Counted from the first letter of the stretch, positions 1-6,590 are shown. The stretch is 14,082 bases of DNA from JAVBNF01 sp031551725 (GCA_031551725.1 JAVBNF010000058.1:1-14082), one strand, 5' to 3'. A program made the numbers and translations. Notes: generated from the letters alone by a model not told the origin.

Positions 1-1120
1 TGGCAATAGAAACTATTGGAGCCGTCGGTGTATTGAAATTGGTGACAGCAATGACATACGTCCAATTACCCGTGGTAGATGGAACAGAAAGATTGTATTT
101 TCTTGTTTTCGAATTGGATTTAAATCCAATCTCATTCCAAATAGGAATAGATTCGCATTCGTCAGCAACGGCTGTGAAAACAATAAGCGAGGAGTCTGTA
201 CATTCTCCTTCCACACAGCGCACGGACAATGCATCCGCGCGATTCTGCGTGGAGGAGCCGGTTACTGAATTTACACTGTTTGTAAATATTTTTGAATACG
301 CTTGAGTTCCGTTGGTATTGGCAGTGCTCGTCCAGAAAAGAGCTTGCGTACCATTGCCTGAATAGGCACCGGCAGTGCTACGCAAGCCCGCAGCCAGAAC
401 TTTGAACCCGAAACTATCTTTGTTAGCCACAGCAGAGCTTGTCCAAAGATTTTTATATGCTTGATTATTGTTAAATGTGCCGCGTGCAGCGTCTTTCAAG
501 AAGGCTCCTGCATTGGCCGTTCCGCCAATGGCAGCGAACAGTCCATCCCATTCGCTATTTGTCGGCAAGTGCCAGCCCGGCGGACAAATCCCTTGTTCGC
601 CGAGTGCAGTACTTACAGCCGTATTTGCAGAATTTGCGTAAGCCACCCAAAAAGGATAAAGTGCGCCCCAGTATTCACAAGCCAAAGGATCAGCTTGATT
701 TACAGAAGTGTTTAATGGTCCGGGCCCCGGACAGTAATACAAGTTTTTCGAAGCGGCAAAGGTGTTTACACTTGATGGAGGAACATTGGGAACAACAGGA
801 TTGTCCAAACCCTTGCGATACCGCAGGTTTTCCGCCATCCAACGTTTGCCGTCAGGCATGAGAACGGTTTTGTAGGTTTGACCGTCGCGAGGGTCGATGA
901 AATCGAGGGCAAGGGTTTGTGCAAATACCGGCAGCAATGCAAAAACGCAGAATTGCAGAAAAATCCATCGTGCGAACCGTAGGGGCAGCCCCACGTGTCT
1001 GCCCTTGTTCAATGGGCGAACGCGTGGGTTCGCCCGTACAATCGGTGGCACGTTGTTGGCAGGGCAACCGCAAGGGTTGCCCGTACAAGCCGCATTCGGA
1101 AATTGTAAATTTGTTTTCAT
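1..1120 (-). CDS. Secreted protein with Fibrobacter-type major paralogous domain (partial, C-terminus outside window)
   Basis: An uninterrupted reading frame of 373 codons runs from an ATG at 1120 off the left edge, so the gene is 3'-truncated by the window. Residues 52-67 form a hydrophobic signal segment ending VFA|QT. Residues 76-302 match the Fib_succ_major paralogous domain: it opens with DPRDGQTYKTV, has WMAENL at 94-99 and GICPPGWHLPTNSEW at 177-191, and closes with ALSVRCVEG. Such domains are common in cell-surface or secreted proteins of Bacteroidetes and Fibrobacteres; their function is unknown. Residues 306-373 look like the start of another extracellular segment. The N-terminus is odd: about 40 residues rich in G, P, C and R, encoded by three palindromes, separate MKTNLQF from the signal segment. 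Alternative starts after most of the insertion are TTG at 1012 and GTG at 994. Domain identity is good; the start is uncertain. Confidence 0.85.
   Translation of the reverse strand, partial: MKTNLQFPNAACTGNPCGCPANNVPPIVRANPRVRPLNKGRHVGLPLRFARWIFLQFCVFALLPVFAQTLALDFIDPRDGQTYKTVLMPDGKRWMAENLRYRKGLDNPVVPNVPPSSVNTFAASKNLYYCPGPGPLNTSVNQADPLACEYWGALYPFWVAYANSANTAVSTALGEQGICPPGWHLPTNSEWDGLFAAIGGTANAGAFLKDAARGTFNNNQAYKNLWTSSAVANKDSFGFKVLAAGLRSTAGAYSGNGTQALFWTSTANTNGTQAYSKIFTNSVNSVTGSSTQNRADALSVRCVEGECTDSSLIVFTAVADECESIPIWNEIGFKSNSKTRKYNLSVPSTTGNWTYVIAVTNFNTPTAPIVSIA
980..1088. repeat. Three tandem GC-rich palindromes inside a coding region
   Basis: Three hairpins lie in a row: GGGCAACC/GGTTGCCC (1062-1069 with 1075-1082), GGGCGAAC/GTTCGCCC (1014-1021 with 1028-1035) and GGGCAG/CTGCCC (983-988 with 999-1004). 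The first two carry the same 10-base flank, GCCCGTACAA, at 1079-1088 and 1032-1041. They are much richer in GC than the surroundings. They resemble the short palindromic interspersed repeats of the GTACGGGCGAACC type that I recall from many bacterial genomes; this is recollection, not a search. All three are read through in frame by the minus-strand gene. Confidence 0.8.
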
Positions 1121-1159
1121 GTTGTGTTTTTATTTAATTGTTAGTTTCATTTTCCAACA

Positions 1160-1174
1160 AGCCCCGAAGGGGCT
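1160..1174 (-). other. Short hairpin in the 5' leader of the left-edge gene
   Basis: This is a perfect 6-bp stem, AGCCCC/GGGGCT, with a 3-nt loop, 40 bases before the ATG at 1120. It has no T-run, so it is unlikely to be a terminator. It could be another copy of a short palindromic repeat or a translation-control hairpin. Confidence 0.5.
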
Positions 1175-1180
1175 GTATGT

Positions 1181-1261
1181 AAATAAAAAGGCGCGAGTTG
1201 AATTCTTATTACTTGTAAGGTACGACCAAGCACCATGACGAAATAAGACACAACTCACGCC
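1181..1261 (-). terminator. Conditional terminator in the leader of the left-edge gene
   Basis: On the minus strand, GGCGTGAGTTG (1261-1251) pairs completely with CAACTCGCGCC (1200-1190), using one U-G pair. A second 6-bp helix, CTTATT/AATAAG (1247-1242 with 1210-1205), stacks inside. The 3' arm is followed at once by TTTTTATTT (1189-1181). The loop is long, about 31 nt. Its 5' arm overlaps the inner hairpin of the alternative fold, as in an attenuator. No experiment supports termination here. Confidence 0.5.
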
Positions 1262-1327
1262 GGAACACAGCATGAGCGAATCGCTTACAAACTCCTCGTC
1301 ATTAAAAAATTGGTCGTTTTTACAAGT
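1190..1327 (-). ncRNA. Candidate structured leader RNA with alternative folds
   Basis: Read on the minus strand, four helices nest without conflict. These are ACTTGTAA/TTACAAGT (1327-1320 with 1218-1211), CGACCAA/TTGGTCG (1316-1310 with 1229-1223), ATGACGA/TCGTCAT (1302-1296 with 1241-1235), and an inner hairpin CTCATGC/GCGTGAG (1276-1270 with 1260-1254) with a 9-nt loop. The strand GCGTGAG is also the core of the competing 11-bp terminator stem (1261-1251 with 1200-1190). Both stems contain a G-U pair on the minus strand that would be a C-A mismatch on the plus strand, which favours the minus orientation. A minus-strand promoter lies at 1467-1497. I do not recognise a known riboswitch class. 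It could be a cis-regulatory leader of the gene at 1-1120 or a free small RNA ending at the T-run. Confidence 0.55.
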
Positions 1328-1410
1328 GGAATTTAAGCTAACGCTTTTTTATTTATGTTTGATTAAGTTTCGTTTTTTTTTCTATAAAAATAATTTTAGT
1401 TCTTTAAAAG

Positions 1411-1455
1411 TACGATGTGATGGACATACTCGTATATCGTACATCTGACATCGTA
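1411..1455 (-). other. Dyad just downstream of the minus-strand promoter
   Basis: TACGATGT (1455-1448) pairs with ACATCGTA (1418-1411). Inside it GATG (1445-1442) can pair with CATC (1422-1419). The element also holds an 8-base direct repeat, TCGTATAT, at 1430-1437 and 1451-1458, spaced 21 bp (two helical turns). It could act as a 5' hairpin of the leader RNA or as an operator; nothing here decides between them. Confidence 0.4.
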
Positions 1456-1466
1456 TATTTATTCCG

Positions 1467-1497
1467 CAAAGTTAGATATTTTTTTTGGAAACACAAA
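1467..1497 (-). promoter_or_regulatory. Bacteroidetes-type promoter for the left-edge gene and leader RNA
   Basis: On the minus strand, TTTG (1497-1494) is followed after 19 nt by TAACTTTG (1474-1467), fitting the Bacteroidetes consensus of -33 TTTG and -7 TAnnTTTG. The predicted start near 1460 gives a leader of roughly 340 nt before the ATG at 1120, unusually long. Confidence 0.6.
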
Positions 1498-1503
1498 ATT
1501 TTT

Positions 1504-1531
1504 ACTTTTTATCTTTTAACTTTTAACTTTT
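1504..1531. repeat. Heptad array upstream of nusB
   Basis: Four consecutive 7-bp units, two of them exact AACTTTT and two variants, end six bases before the nusB -7 box. They are one of several 7-bp-period arrays in the window and occupy the place where a -33 element would be expected. Confidence 0.75.
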
Positions 1532-1536
1532 ATTCG

Positions 1537-1544
1537 TATCTTTG
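1537..1544 (+). promoter_or_regulatory. -7 box of the nusB promoter
   Basis: TATCTTTG fits the Bacteroidetes -7 consensus TAnnTTTG exactly and lies 17 bases before the nusB ATG, so the leader is very short. No clear TTTG is present at -33; the heptad array lies there instead. Confidence 0.6.
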
Positions 1545-1561
1545 CACGGTAAGAAATAACT

Positions 1562-2509
1562 ATGATTAGTAGACATTCCCTTCGCGAAAAAGTTCTTCAA
1601 ACCGTTTATGCCTTTGTTCAAAGTGAGGACAACCGCTTGGATATTGCAGAAAAGAACATGCAGCACGAACTGCATAAACTTTACGAACTTTATATTACGC
1701 TGTTTTCAGTTATTGTAGAATTGGCCGATTATGCGCAGGAACGCATGGATGAGGCCAAACAAAAACACTTCCCCACGCCGGAAGAACTCAATCCGAATAT
1801 GCGGTTTGTTAATAATCCGGTGATTGATTTGATTCGAAACAACCCTGTTTATATCCTAAAAACAGCGGAGTTTAAAATCAATTGGAAAAACGAAAAAGAG
1901 ATTTTCAGAAATATCTATCAAAGCCTTATCAAGTCGGAGTTTTACCTTAATTATATGGAGGCGGAAACGACCGATTTTCAAACGGATTTGAGTTTCATTT
2001 CCAATCTTTTGCGTAAGCGTTTAAGCAACAATAGCTTGCTTTTCTATTATTTCGAAGAACGTAATATGCACTGGGCTGGCGATTTCGAAAATGTGGTTTT
2101 CTGGACATATAAATCGGTGAAATCAATAGAAGAAGATAAAGAAAACTTTATTTTAACCGAAGATTTATTTTTGGAAGAAGAGGACAAGAATTTTGCGGTT
2201 GAACTTTTACGTAGAACGGTGATGAACCTTGATAAAACCGAAGAAATGGTGAAATCGAAGGTCGAAAACTGGGAAGTAGAACGTGTTGCTTTATTGGATT
2301 TGTTGGTGATGAAAATGGCTGTTACCGAGTTTTTGGATTTCCCAACCATTCCACTTAAAGTAACTATAAATGAATATATTGACGTTGCCAAAGTTTTTGG
2401 ATCCGAAAAAAGCAGTAGCTTTGTCAACGGATTATTAAACCGTATCCAAGACGACCTTAAAGCCGAAGGAAAAATCAAGAAAACCGGACGGGGACTTATT
2501 GAAAATTAG
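1562..2509 (+). CDS. nusB: Transcription antitermination factor NusB
   Basis: NusB binds the boxA RNA with ribosomal protein S10 (NusE) in the antitermination complex on rRNA operons. The protein has 315 residues, about twice the E. coli length, as is usual in Bacteroidetes, where the N-terminal half is expanded. The recognisable NusB helical core is at the C-terminus (about residues 239-300): VERVALLDLLVMKMAVTE, then PLKVTINEYIDVAKVFGSEKS and a final SSFVNGLLNRI, typical of the family. The start ATG lies 17 bases after a -7 box, with no Shine-Dalgarno sequence. It is the first gene of a likely nusB-yajC-coaE unit. The last codons run into an A/T-rich heptad array that supplies the TAG stop. 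Confidence 0.93.
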   Translation: MISRHSLREKVLQTVYAFVQSEDNRLDIAEKNMQHELHKLYELYITLFSVIVELADYAQERMDEAKQKHFPTPEELNPNMRFVNNPVIDLIRNNPVYILKTAEFKINWKNEKEIFRNIYQSLIKSEFYLNYMEAETTDFQTDLSFISNLLRKRLSNNSLLFYYFEERNMHWAGDFENVVFWTYKSVKSIEEDKENFILTEDLFLEEEDKNFAVELLRRTVMNLDKTEEMVKSKVENWEVERVALLDLLVMKMAVTEFLDFPTIPLKVTINEYIDVAKVFGSEKSSSFVNGLLNRIQDDLKAEGKIKKTGRGLIEN

Positions 2510-2575
2510 GAATTTAAAATTAAGAATTAGGACGCAGCTCATTAAACTTTAAACTTTAAACGTTAAACATTAAAC
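2501..2575. repeat. Two heptad arrays between nusB and yajC
   Basis: The first block (2501-2531) is a degenerate AATTAGG/AATTAAG-like array overlapping the end of nusB and its stop. The second (2541-2575) is five exact units of the form NTTAAAC (ATTAAAC, TTTAAAC twice, GTTAAAC, ATTAAAC). The ten bases between them are not repetitive. All units carry a TAA on both strands. Confidence 0.85.
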
Positions 2576-2585
2576 AAAATAGGAC

Positions 2586-2888
2586 ATGAACATTTTATTA
2601 GACGCAGCAGCCGGAAATAACAGCGGTTTGATGCAAATCTTGATGCTTGTAGGTATCGTAGTTATTTTTTATTTCTTTATGATTCGTCCGCAATCGAAGA
2701 AAAACAAGGAACAACGTGCTTTCAGAGAAAGCCTTCAAAAAGGACAAAAAGTTGTTACAATCGGTGGAATTCATGGAAAAATCACTGAAATTGAAGAAAC
2801 AACCGTTGTAATCGAAACTGAAGGCCAAACACGTTTGCGTTTGGAAAAATCGGCGATTACTCCGGTTTTCGAACAACAAGCGAAATAA
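2586..2888 (+). CDS. yajC: Preprotein translocase accessory subunit YajC
   Basis: YajC is a small inner-membrane protein associated with SecDF and the SecYEG translocon. The 100-residue length is typical. A single membrane span lies at about residues 16-36 (MQILMLVGIVVIFYFFMIRP), followed by the family motif RPQSKKNKE. Then comes a cytoplasmic domain with KGQKVVTIGGIHGKI and a C-terminal beta-rich stretch ending near KSAITPV. The ATG is preceded by AGGAC at a spacing too short for a normal Shine-Dalgarno. It lies 76 bases after nusB, separated by heptad repeats, and 8 bases before coaE, so it is probably in one transcript with them. Confidence 0.95.
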   Translation: MNILLDAAAGNNSGLMQILMLVGIVVIFYFFMIRPQSKKNKEQRAFRESLQKGQKVVTIGGIHGKITEIEETTVVIETEGQTRLRLEKSAITPVFEQQAK

Positions 2889-2896
2889 TTTTAACC

Positions 2897-3493
2897 ATGA
2901 AAATCGTTGGGCTCACCGGCGGTATAGGTAGTGGTAAATCTACGGTTGCCAAGATTTTTCTAAATCTTGGCATTCCCGTTTATATGGCCGATGCCGAAGC
3001 GAAGAAAATCAGCGAACGACCGGACGTTTTGCAAGAAATTGCAACACATTTTGGAAACACAGTCTTAACTGAATCCGGACAACTTAATCGCAGTCAATTA
3101 GCTGAAATTGTTTTTAATAACGAAGATGAACTGCATTGGCTCAATCATCTTTTGCATCCGAAAGTCAAAACGGATTTTTTGCAATGGATAAAACTACAAA
3201 ATGCACCTTTTGTAGTAATGGAGTCGGCCATTTTAGTCGAAGCCGGCTTCTCTCCTATGTTCGATGAAGTGATTTGCGTGGAAGCACCGCAAGAAGCCCG
3301 TATCTGCCGCGTTGTTCATCGCGACAGCATGAATCAACAAGCTGTTTTAGAACGTATTCATAACCAAATTTCACAAGAAGAGCGTGCGAAATATGCCACC
3401 ATTATTATTAAAAATGATGATAATGACTTGGTTTTGCCGCAGGTTTTGGAGATTTATGAATCTCTTACCCACAATACTGACAGACAGGATTAA
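2897..3493 (+). CDS. coaE: Dephospho-CoA kinase
   Basis: This enzyme phosphorylates dephospho-CoA on the 3'-hydroxyl with ATP, the last step of coenzyme A synthesis in the cytosol. The P-loop GGIGSGKS is at residues 8-15, the YMADAEAKK segment after it matches the family DAD motif, and HPKVK and MESAILVEAGF follow in the expected order. The length, 198 residues, is normal. The start is 8 bases after yajC. In many Bacteroidetes genomes, as I recall, a YbbR-domain gene sits between yajC and coaE; it is absent here. The final residues DRQD and the TAA stop are encoded by the first bases of an inverted repeat (3483-3556), so the extreme C-terminus was probably altered by that repeat. Confidence 0.95.
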   Translation: MKIVGLTGGIGSGKSTVAKIFLNLGIPVYMADAEAKKISERPDVLQEIATHFGNTVLTESGQLNRSQLAEIVFNNEDELHWLNHLLHPKVKTDFLQWIKLQNAPFVVMESAILVEAGFSPMFDEVICVEAPQEARICRVVHRDSMNQQAVLERIHNQISQEERAKYATIIIKNDDNDLVLPQVLEIYESLTHNTDRQD

Positions 3494-3556
3494 CAAGATT
3501 TACAGGATCTTTTCCGAAGGCAAAATAAAAAACATGTTAATCCTGTTCATCCTGTC
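3483..3556. repeat. Inverted repeat built of 9-bp units at the end of coaE
   Basis: The left arm repeats a unit near ACAGGATTA every nine bases (3483-3508). The right arm (3536-3556) repeats ATCCTGTTC-like units in the opposite sense. The outer 21 bases of the arms match at 18 positions when one is reverse-complemented. The 27 bases between the arms are not repetitive. I recall this GACAGGATTAACA type as a dispersed intergenic repeat in Bacteroidetes. It provides the coaE stop codon. Confidence 0.8.
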
Positions 3557-3570
3557 AAAATAAAATCATG

Positions 3571-3589
3571 TCCCTGACGGGATTTTTTT
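3571..3589 (+). terminator. Weak hairpin with T-run after coaE
   Basis: TCCC/GGGA with the loop TGAC is followed by seven T. The stem is only 4 bp, so termination on its own is doubtful. Together with the large upstream inverted repeat it probably closes the nusB-yajC-coaE unit. Confidence 0.4.
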
Positions 3590-3664
3590 ATTTATCAACA
3601 ATTTTTTCATCTTTTTTGTGAAAATCTTTACAGAATAAAAAACTGTTATATCGGATAAAATACT

Positions 3665-3672
3665 TATCTTTG
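3665..3672 (+). promoter_or_regulatory. -7 box of the etf operon promoter
   Basis: TATCTTTG matches the TAnnTTTG consensus and lies 32 bases before the etfB ATG. The -33 region has only CTGTT, a weak match to TTTG. Confidence 0.55.
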
Positions 3673-3704
3673 TCAATTGAAATATAAATAAAACCTTATC
3701 AATT

Positions 3705-4577
3705 ATGAGTTTTAGAATCCTCGTCTTAGCGAAGCAAGTACCTGATACTCGCAATGTTGGAAAAGACGCAATGAAAGAAGACGGTACTGTTAACCGTGCC
3801 GCCCTTCCCGCAATCTTCAATCCTGAAGATTTGAACGCCCTTGAAATGGCTTTAAAAGTAAAAGAGCGTATGCAAGACGCTGAAGTCGTAATTCTTACGA
3901 TGGGACCTCCGCGTGCAGCCGAAATCATCCGCGAAGCAATGTATCGCGGTGCAGATCGCGGTTTCTTGATTACCGACATGAAATTTGCCGGTGCAGATAC
4001 GTTGGCTACTTCATACACTATTTCAATGGCTTGCAAAAAGTTAATGCCGTTTGATTTGATCATTTGCGGTCGCCAAGCTATTGATGGCGACACTGCGCAA
4101 GTAGGTCCGCAAACAGCTGAAAAACTGAGTATTCCACAAATTACGTACGCCGAAGATTTGATTGATGTGAATGCGAAAGACATTACCATCAAACGTCGCT
4201 TGGAACGTGGTATCGAGACCGTTAAATCTCCGCTTCCGTGTTTGGTAACCGTTCACAGCTCTGCCGACGAATGCCGTCCGCGTAACGCGAAAATGACCAT
4301 GAAATTCAAACACGCACGTACAACTACCGAAATTCAAGGCGAAGACAAGGATTACACCGAGCTTCAAAACGGACGTCCGTATTTGCAAATTCAAGAATGG
4401 ACAGCTGCCGATTTGGACGCTCAACCGGAACAACTTGGCTTGTCTGGTTCTCCTACAAAAGTGAAAAAAATCGACAATGTGGTTCTTGCTCATAAAGATG
4501 CAACTATGCTTTCGAACTCGGATGCAGATGTGAATCTGTTGATTAAGGAGTTGATGGAAGCGCACATTATTGGATAA
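3705..4577 (+). CDS. etfB: Electron transfer flavoprotein beta subunit
   Basis: EtfB pairs with EtfA to form the soluble flavoprotein that accepts electrons from acyl-CoA dehydrogenases. The protein has 290 residues, slightly longer than average. It opens with MSFRILVLAKQVPDT, typical of the FixA/EtfB family. The nucleotide-binding segment CGRQAIDGDTAQVGPQTAEK spans residues 121-140, and the beta-subunit signature RLERGIETVKSPLPCLVTV spans about 165-183. The ATG is 32 bases after a TATCTTTG box, so this is the first gene of the operon. The gap to etfA is 67 bases and filled largely by a heptad array that begins inside the stop codon. Whether the complex is of the bifurcating type cannot be told from sequence by eye. 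Confidence 0.95.
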   Translation: MSFRILVLAKQVPDTRNVGKDAMKEDGTVNRAALPAIFNPEDLNALEMALKVKERMQDAEVVILTMGPPRAAEIIREAMYRGADRGFLITDMKFAGADTLATSYTISMACKKLMPFDLIICGRQAIDGDTAQVGPQTAEKLSIPQITYAEDLIDVNAKDITIKRRLERGIETVKSPLPCLVTVHSSADECRPRNAKMTMKFKHARTTTEIQGEDKDYTELQNGRPYLQIQEWTAADLDAQPEQLGLSGSPTKVKKIDNVVLAHKDATMLSNSDADVNLLIKELMEAHIIG

Positions 4578-4617
4578 TTAAAAATTAGGAATTAAGAATT
4601 AAGAATTAGGAATTTTA
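4576..4617. repeat. Heptad array starting in the etfB stop codon
   Basis: Five 7-bp units, AATTAAA, AATTAGG, AATTAAG (twice) and AATTAGG, followed by a degenerate AATTTTA, begin at the second base of the etfB TAA. The array fills most of the 67-base gap to etfA. Confidence 0.85.
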
Positions 4618-4644
4618 TTCCATAATTCACTAATTATAAATAAA

Positions 4645-5667
4645 ATGAATAACGTATTTATATATTGCGAAGTTACTGAAGAAGGTACGATTGCCGATGT
4701 TAGTTTGGAACTTTGCTCCAAGGGCCGAAAATTGGCCAACGACTTGAAAGTGAAATTGGAAGCCGTTGTTATTGGTCATGATCTTAAAGATCTTGATAAA
4801 CAACTTTTTCCATATGGTGTAGATGTGATTCATTACGCAAACGACCAACGTTTGTTTCCGTTCAGCACGCTGCCCCACACATCAATTATTGTAAACCTAT
4901 TCAAAGAGTTGCAACCTGAAATTGCACTTTTTGGGGCAACTTCGATCGGCCGCGACCTGGCGCCGCGTGTTTCTTCGTCATTACATTCCGGACTTACAGC
5001 CGATTGTACATCTCTGGAAATCGGTTCTCACGAAGATAAAAAAGCCGGAAAGGTCTACGAGCAGTTATTGTATCAAATTCGTCCCGCTTTCGGCGGAAAT
5101 ATCGTTGCTACGATTATTAACCCGGAATGCCGTCCGCAAATGGCTACCGTTCGCGAAGGCGTGATGAAACGCGAAGTTTTTGATGCGAATTACAAAGGCG
5201 AAATCAAGAATATTGATGTAAATAAATATACATCTCCGGAAGATTTTGTTTGCGCAATTATCGACCGTCATATCGAAGCCCAAAAAGTAAATATCAAAGG
5301 CGCACAAATCATTGTTGCAGGTGGTTATGGAGTTGGTTCGAAGGAAAACTTTAAGTTGCTTTACGACCTTGCCGAAGCCATCGGCGGCGAAGTTGGAGCT
5401 ACACGTGCAGCGGTTGACGGCGGTTTTATTGAACACGAACGTCAAATCGGACAAACAGGTGTTACCGTTCGTCCTAAGTTGTTCATTGCGTGTGGAATTT
5501 CCGGTGCAGTTCAACATCGGGCAGGTATGGATCAATCGGCCAAAATCGTCAGTATCAATACCGATCCGAACGCTCCGATGAATAAAATTGCAGATTACTG
5601 CATCAACGGACGTATTGAAGACGTGCTTCCGAAAATGTTGAAATACTATAAAGCTAATTCTAAATAA
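4645..5667 (+). CDS. etfA: Electron transfer flavoprotein alpha subunit
   Basis: EtfA carries the FAD of the EtfAB heterodimer. The protein has 340 residues. The N-terminal domain begins MNNVFIYCEVTEEG. The C-terminal FAD-binding domain contains AQIIVAGGYGVGSKENF (about 220-236). The family signature, beginning LFIACGISGAVQHRAG and continuing with MDQSAKIVSINTDPNAP, spans about 279-311, with the conserved GISG, QH and N residues present. It follows etfB by 67 bases and is followed by the acyltransferase only 8 bases later, so co-transcription is likely. Confidence 0.96.
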   Translation: MNNVFIYCEVTEEGTIADVSLELCSKGRKLANDLKVKLEAVVIGHDLKDLDKQLFPYGVDVIHYANDQRLFPFSTLPHTSIIVNLFKELQPEIALFGATSIGRDLAPRVSSSLHSGLTADCTSLEIGSHEDKKAGKVYEQLLYQIRPAFGGNIVATIINPECRPQMATVREGVMKREVFDANYKGEIKNIDVNKYTSPEDFVCAIIDRHIEAQKVNIKGAQIIVAGGYGVGSKENFKLLYDLAEAIGGEVGATRAAVDGGFIEHERQIGQTGVTVRPKLFIACGISGAVQHRAGMDQSAKIVSINTDPNAPMNKIADYCINGRIEDVLPKMLKYYKANSK

Positions 5668-5675
5668 GATAGAGA

Positions 5676-6563
5676 GTGTATAGATTGCTTTTCTATATTG
5701 TTTTCGTTCCGCTTTCCTGGCTTCCGATGCGCGTTTTATATGTGATTTCGGATGTAATGTGTTTCTTTTTAAGAGATGTCTTTAAGTATCGTAAAGATAT
5801 AATTACGAATAATATAAGAAATTCATTTAAAGAAAAAGATGAAATAGAAATTAAACAAATAGTTAAGCAATTTTATCAACACTTATCGGATATTTTTATT
5901 GAAGCATTTAAAATGTTAAGCCTATCGCGAAAAGCAGTCATGAAACGGTATTGTTGTAAAAATCCGGAACTGATTAATGCCTATTTCGATCAAGGAAAGA
6001 GCGTTGTGATGATGTCCGGACATTTCAACAATTGGGAATACATGGTGCTTTCATTGGATATGCAGTTTAAACATCACGGTATCGGCGTTGGAAAACCACT
6101 GTCTAACAAAGGTTTTGGAAAGATTTTAACCGACTTTCGCACTCGCTACGGTACCGAAGTGATTGACGCAACCAACTCCCGCGAAAAGTTTGCCAAATAC
6201 GACGCAGACAAGTATTTATGCAACTACATGATGCTCAACGACCAATGGCCTGGAGACACATATAAATGTTATTGGGCTAATTTTTTAGATCAAGACACCG
6301 CTATTATATACGGTCCCGAACATTATGCAAAAAAATATGATTATCCGGTCTTTTTTTATAGTGTAAACAAAATTAAACGAGGATATTACGAATTCGAAGT
6401 CCAATTGATTACCGACAAACCAAATGAAACCACTTATGGCGAAATTACGGAAAAAGGCGCTCATTTACTGGAAGATGCTATTCGTAAAAATCCGTCCCAA
6501 TGGCTTTGGTCGCACAAACGTTGGAAACAACAGCGTCCGGCCGATTATAAATATAGAAATTAA
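5676..6563 (+). CDS. LpxL/HtrB-like lysophospholipid or lipid A acyltransferase
   Basis: Members of this family transfer a fatty acyl chain to lipid A or a related lipid at the inner membrane. The hydrophobic N-terminus (residues 3-33) would anchor the protein. The catalytic HX4E motif is GHFNNWE, with His116 and Glu121. The length, 295 residues, is normal. The start is GTG, 8 bases after the etfA stop; it is preferred because the N-terminal sequence from YRLLFY through YRKDIITNNIRNSF aligns with what I know of the Bacteroidetes family, and the next Met (residue 18) would cut into the membrane segment. Its position between etfA and the acyl-CoA dehydrogenase is unusual. The substrate cannot be told; symbols such as lpxL would be guesses. 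Confidence 0.9.
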   Translation: MYRLLFYIVFVPLSWLPMRVLYVISDVMCFFLRDVFKYRKDIITNNIRNSFKEKDEIEIKQIVKQFYQHLSDIFIEAFKMLSLSRKAVMKRYCCKNPELINAYFDQGKSVVMMSGHFNNWEYMVLSLDMQFKHHGIGVGKPLSNKGFGKILTDFRTRYGTEVIDATNSREKFAKYDADKYLCNYMMLNDQWPGDTYKCYWANFLDQDTAIIYGPEHYAKKYDYPVFFYSVNKIKRGYYEFEVQLITDKPNETTYGEITEKGAHLLEDAIRKNPSQWLWSHKRWKQQRPADYKYRN

Positions 6564-6590
6564 TTAGAAATCTTTAAATACCATACAATT

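Noticed and set aside
980..1088. Reading the three palindromes as a CRISPR array
   Set aside because: The units differ in sequence, are palindromic with almost no spacers, and lie in a coding frame; no cas genes are present.
33..1238. Several plus-strand ORFs of 72-128 codons (for example 475-861 and 897-1238)
   Set aside because: They lie opposite a continuous minus-strand frame with clear Fib_succ_major motifs; their translations have no family features.
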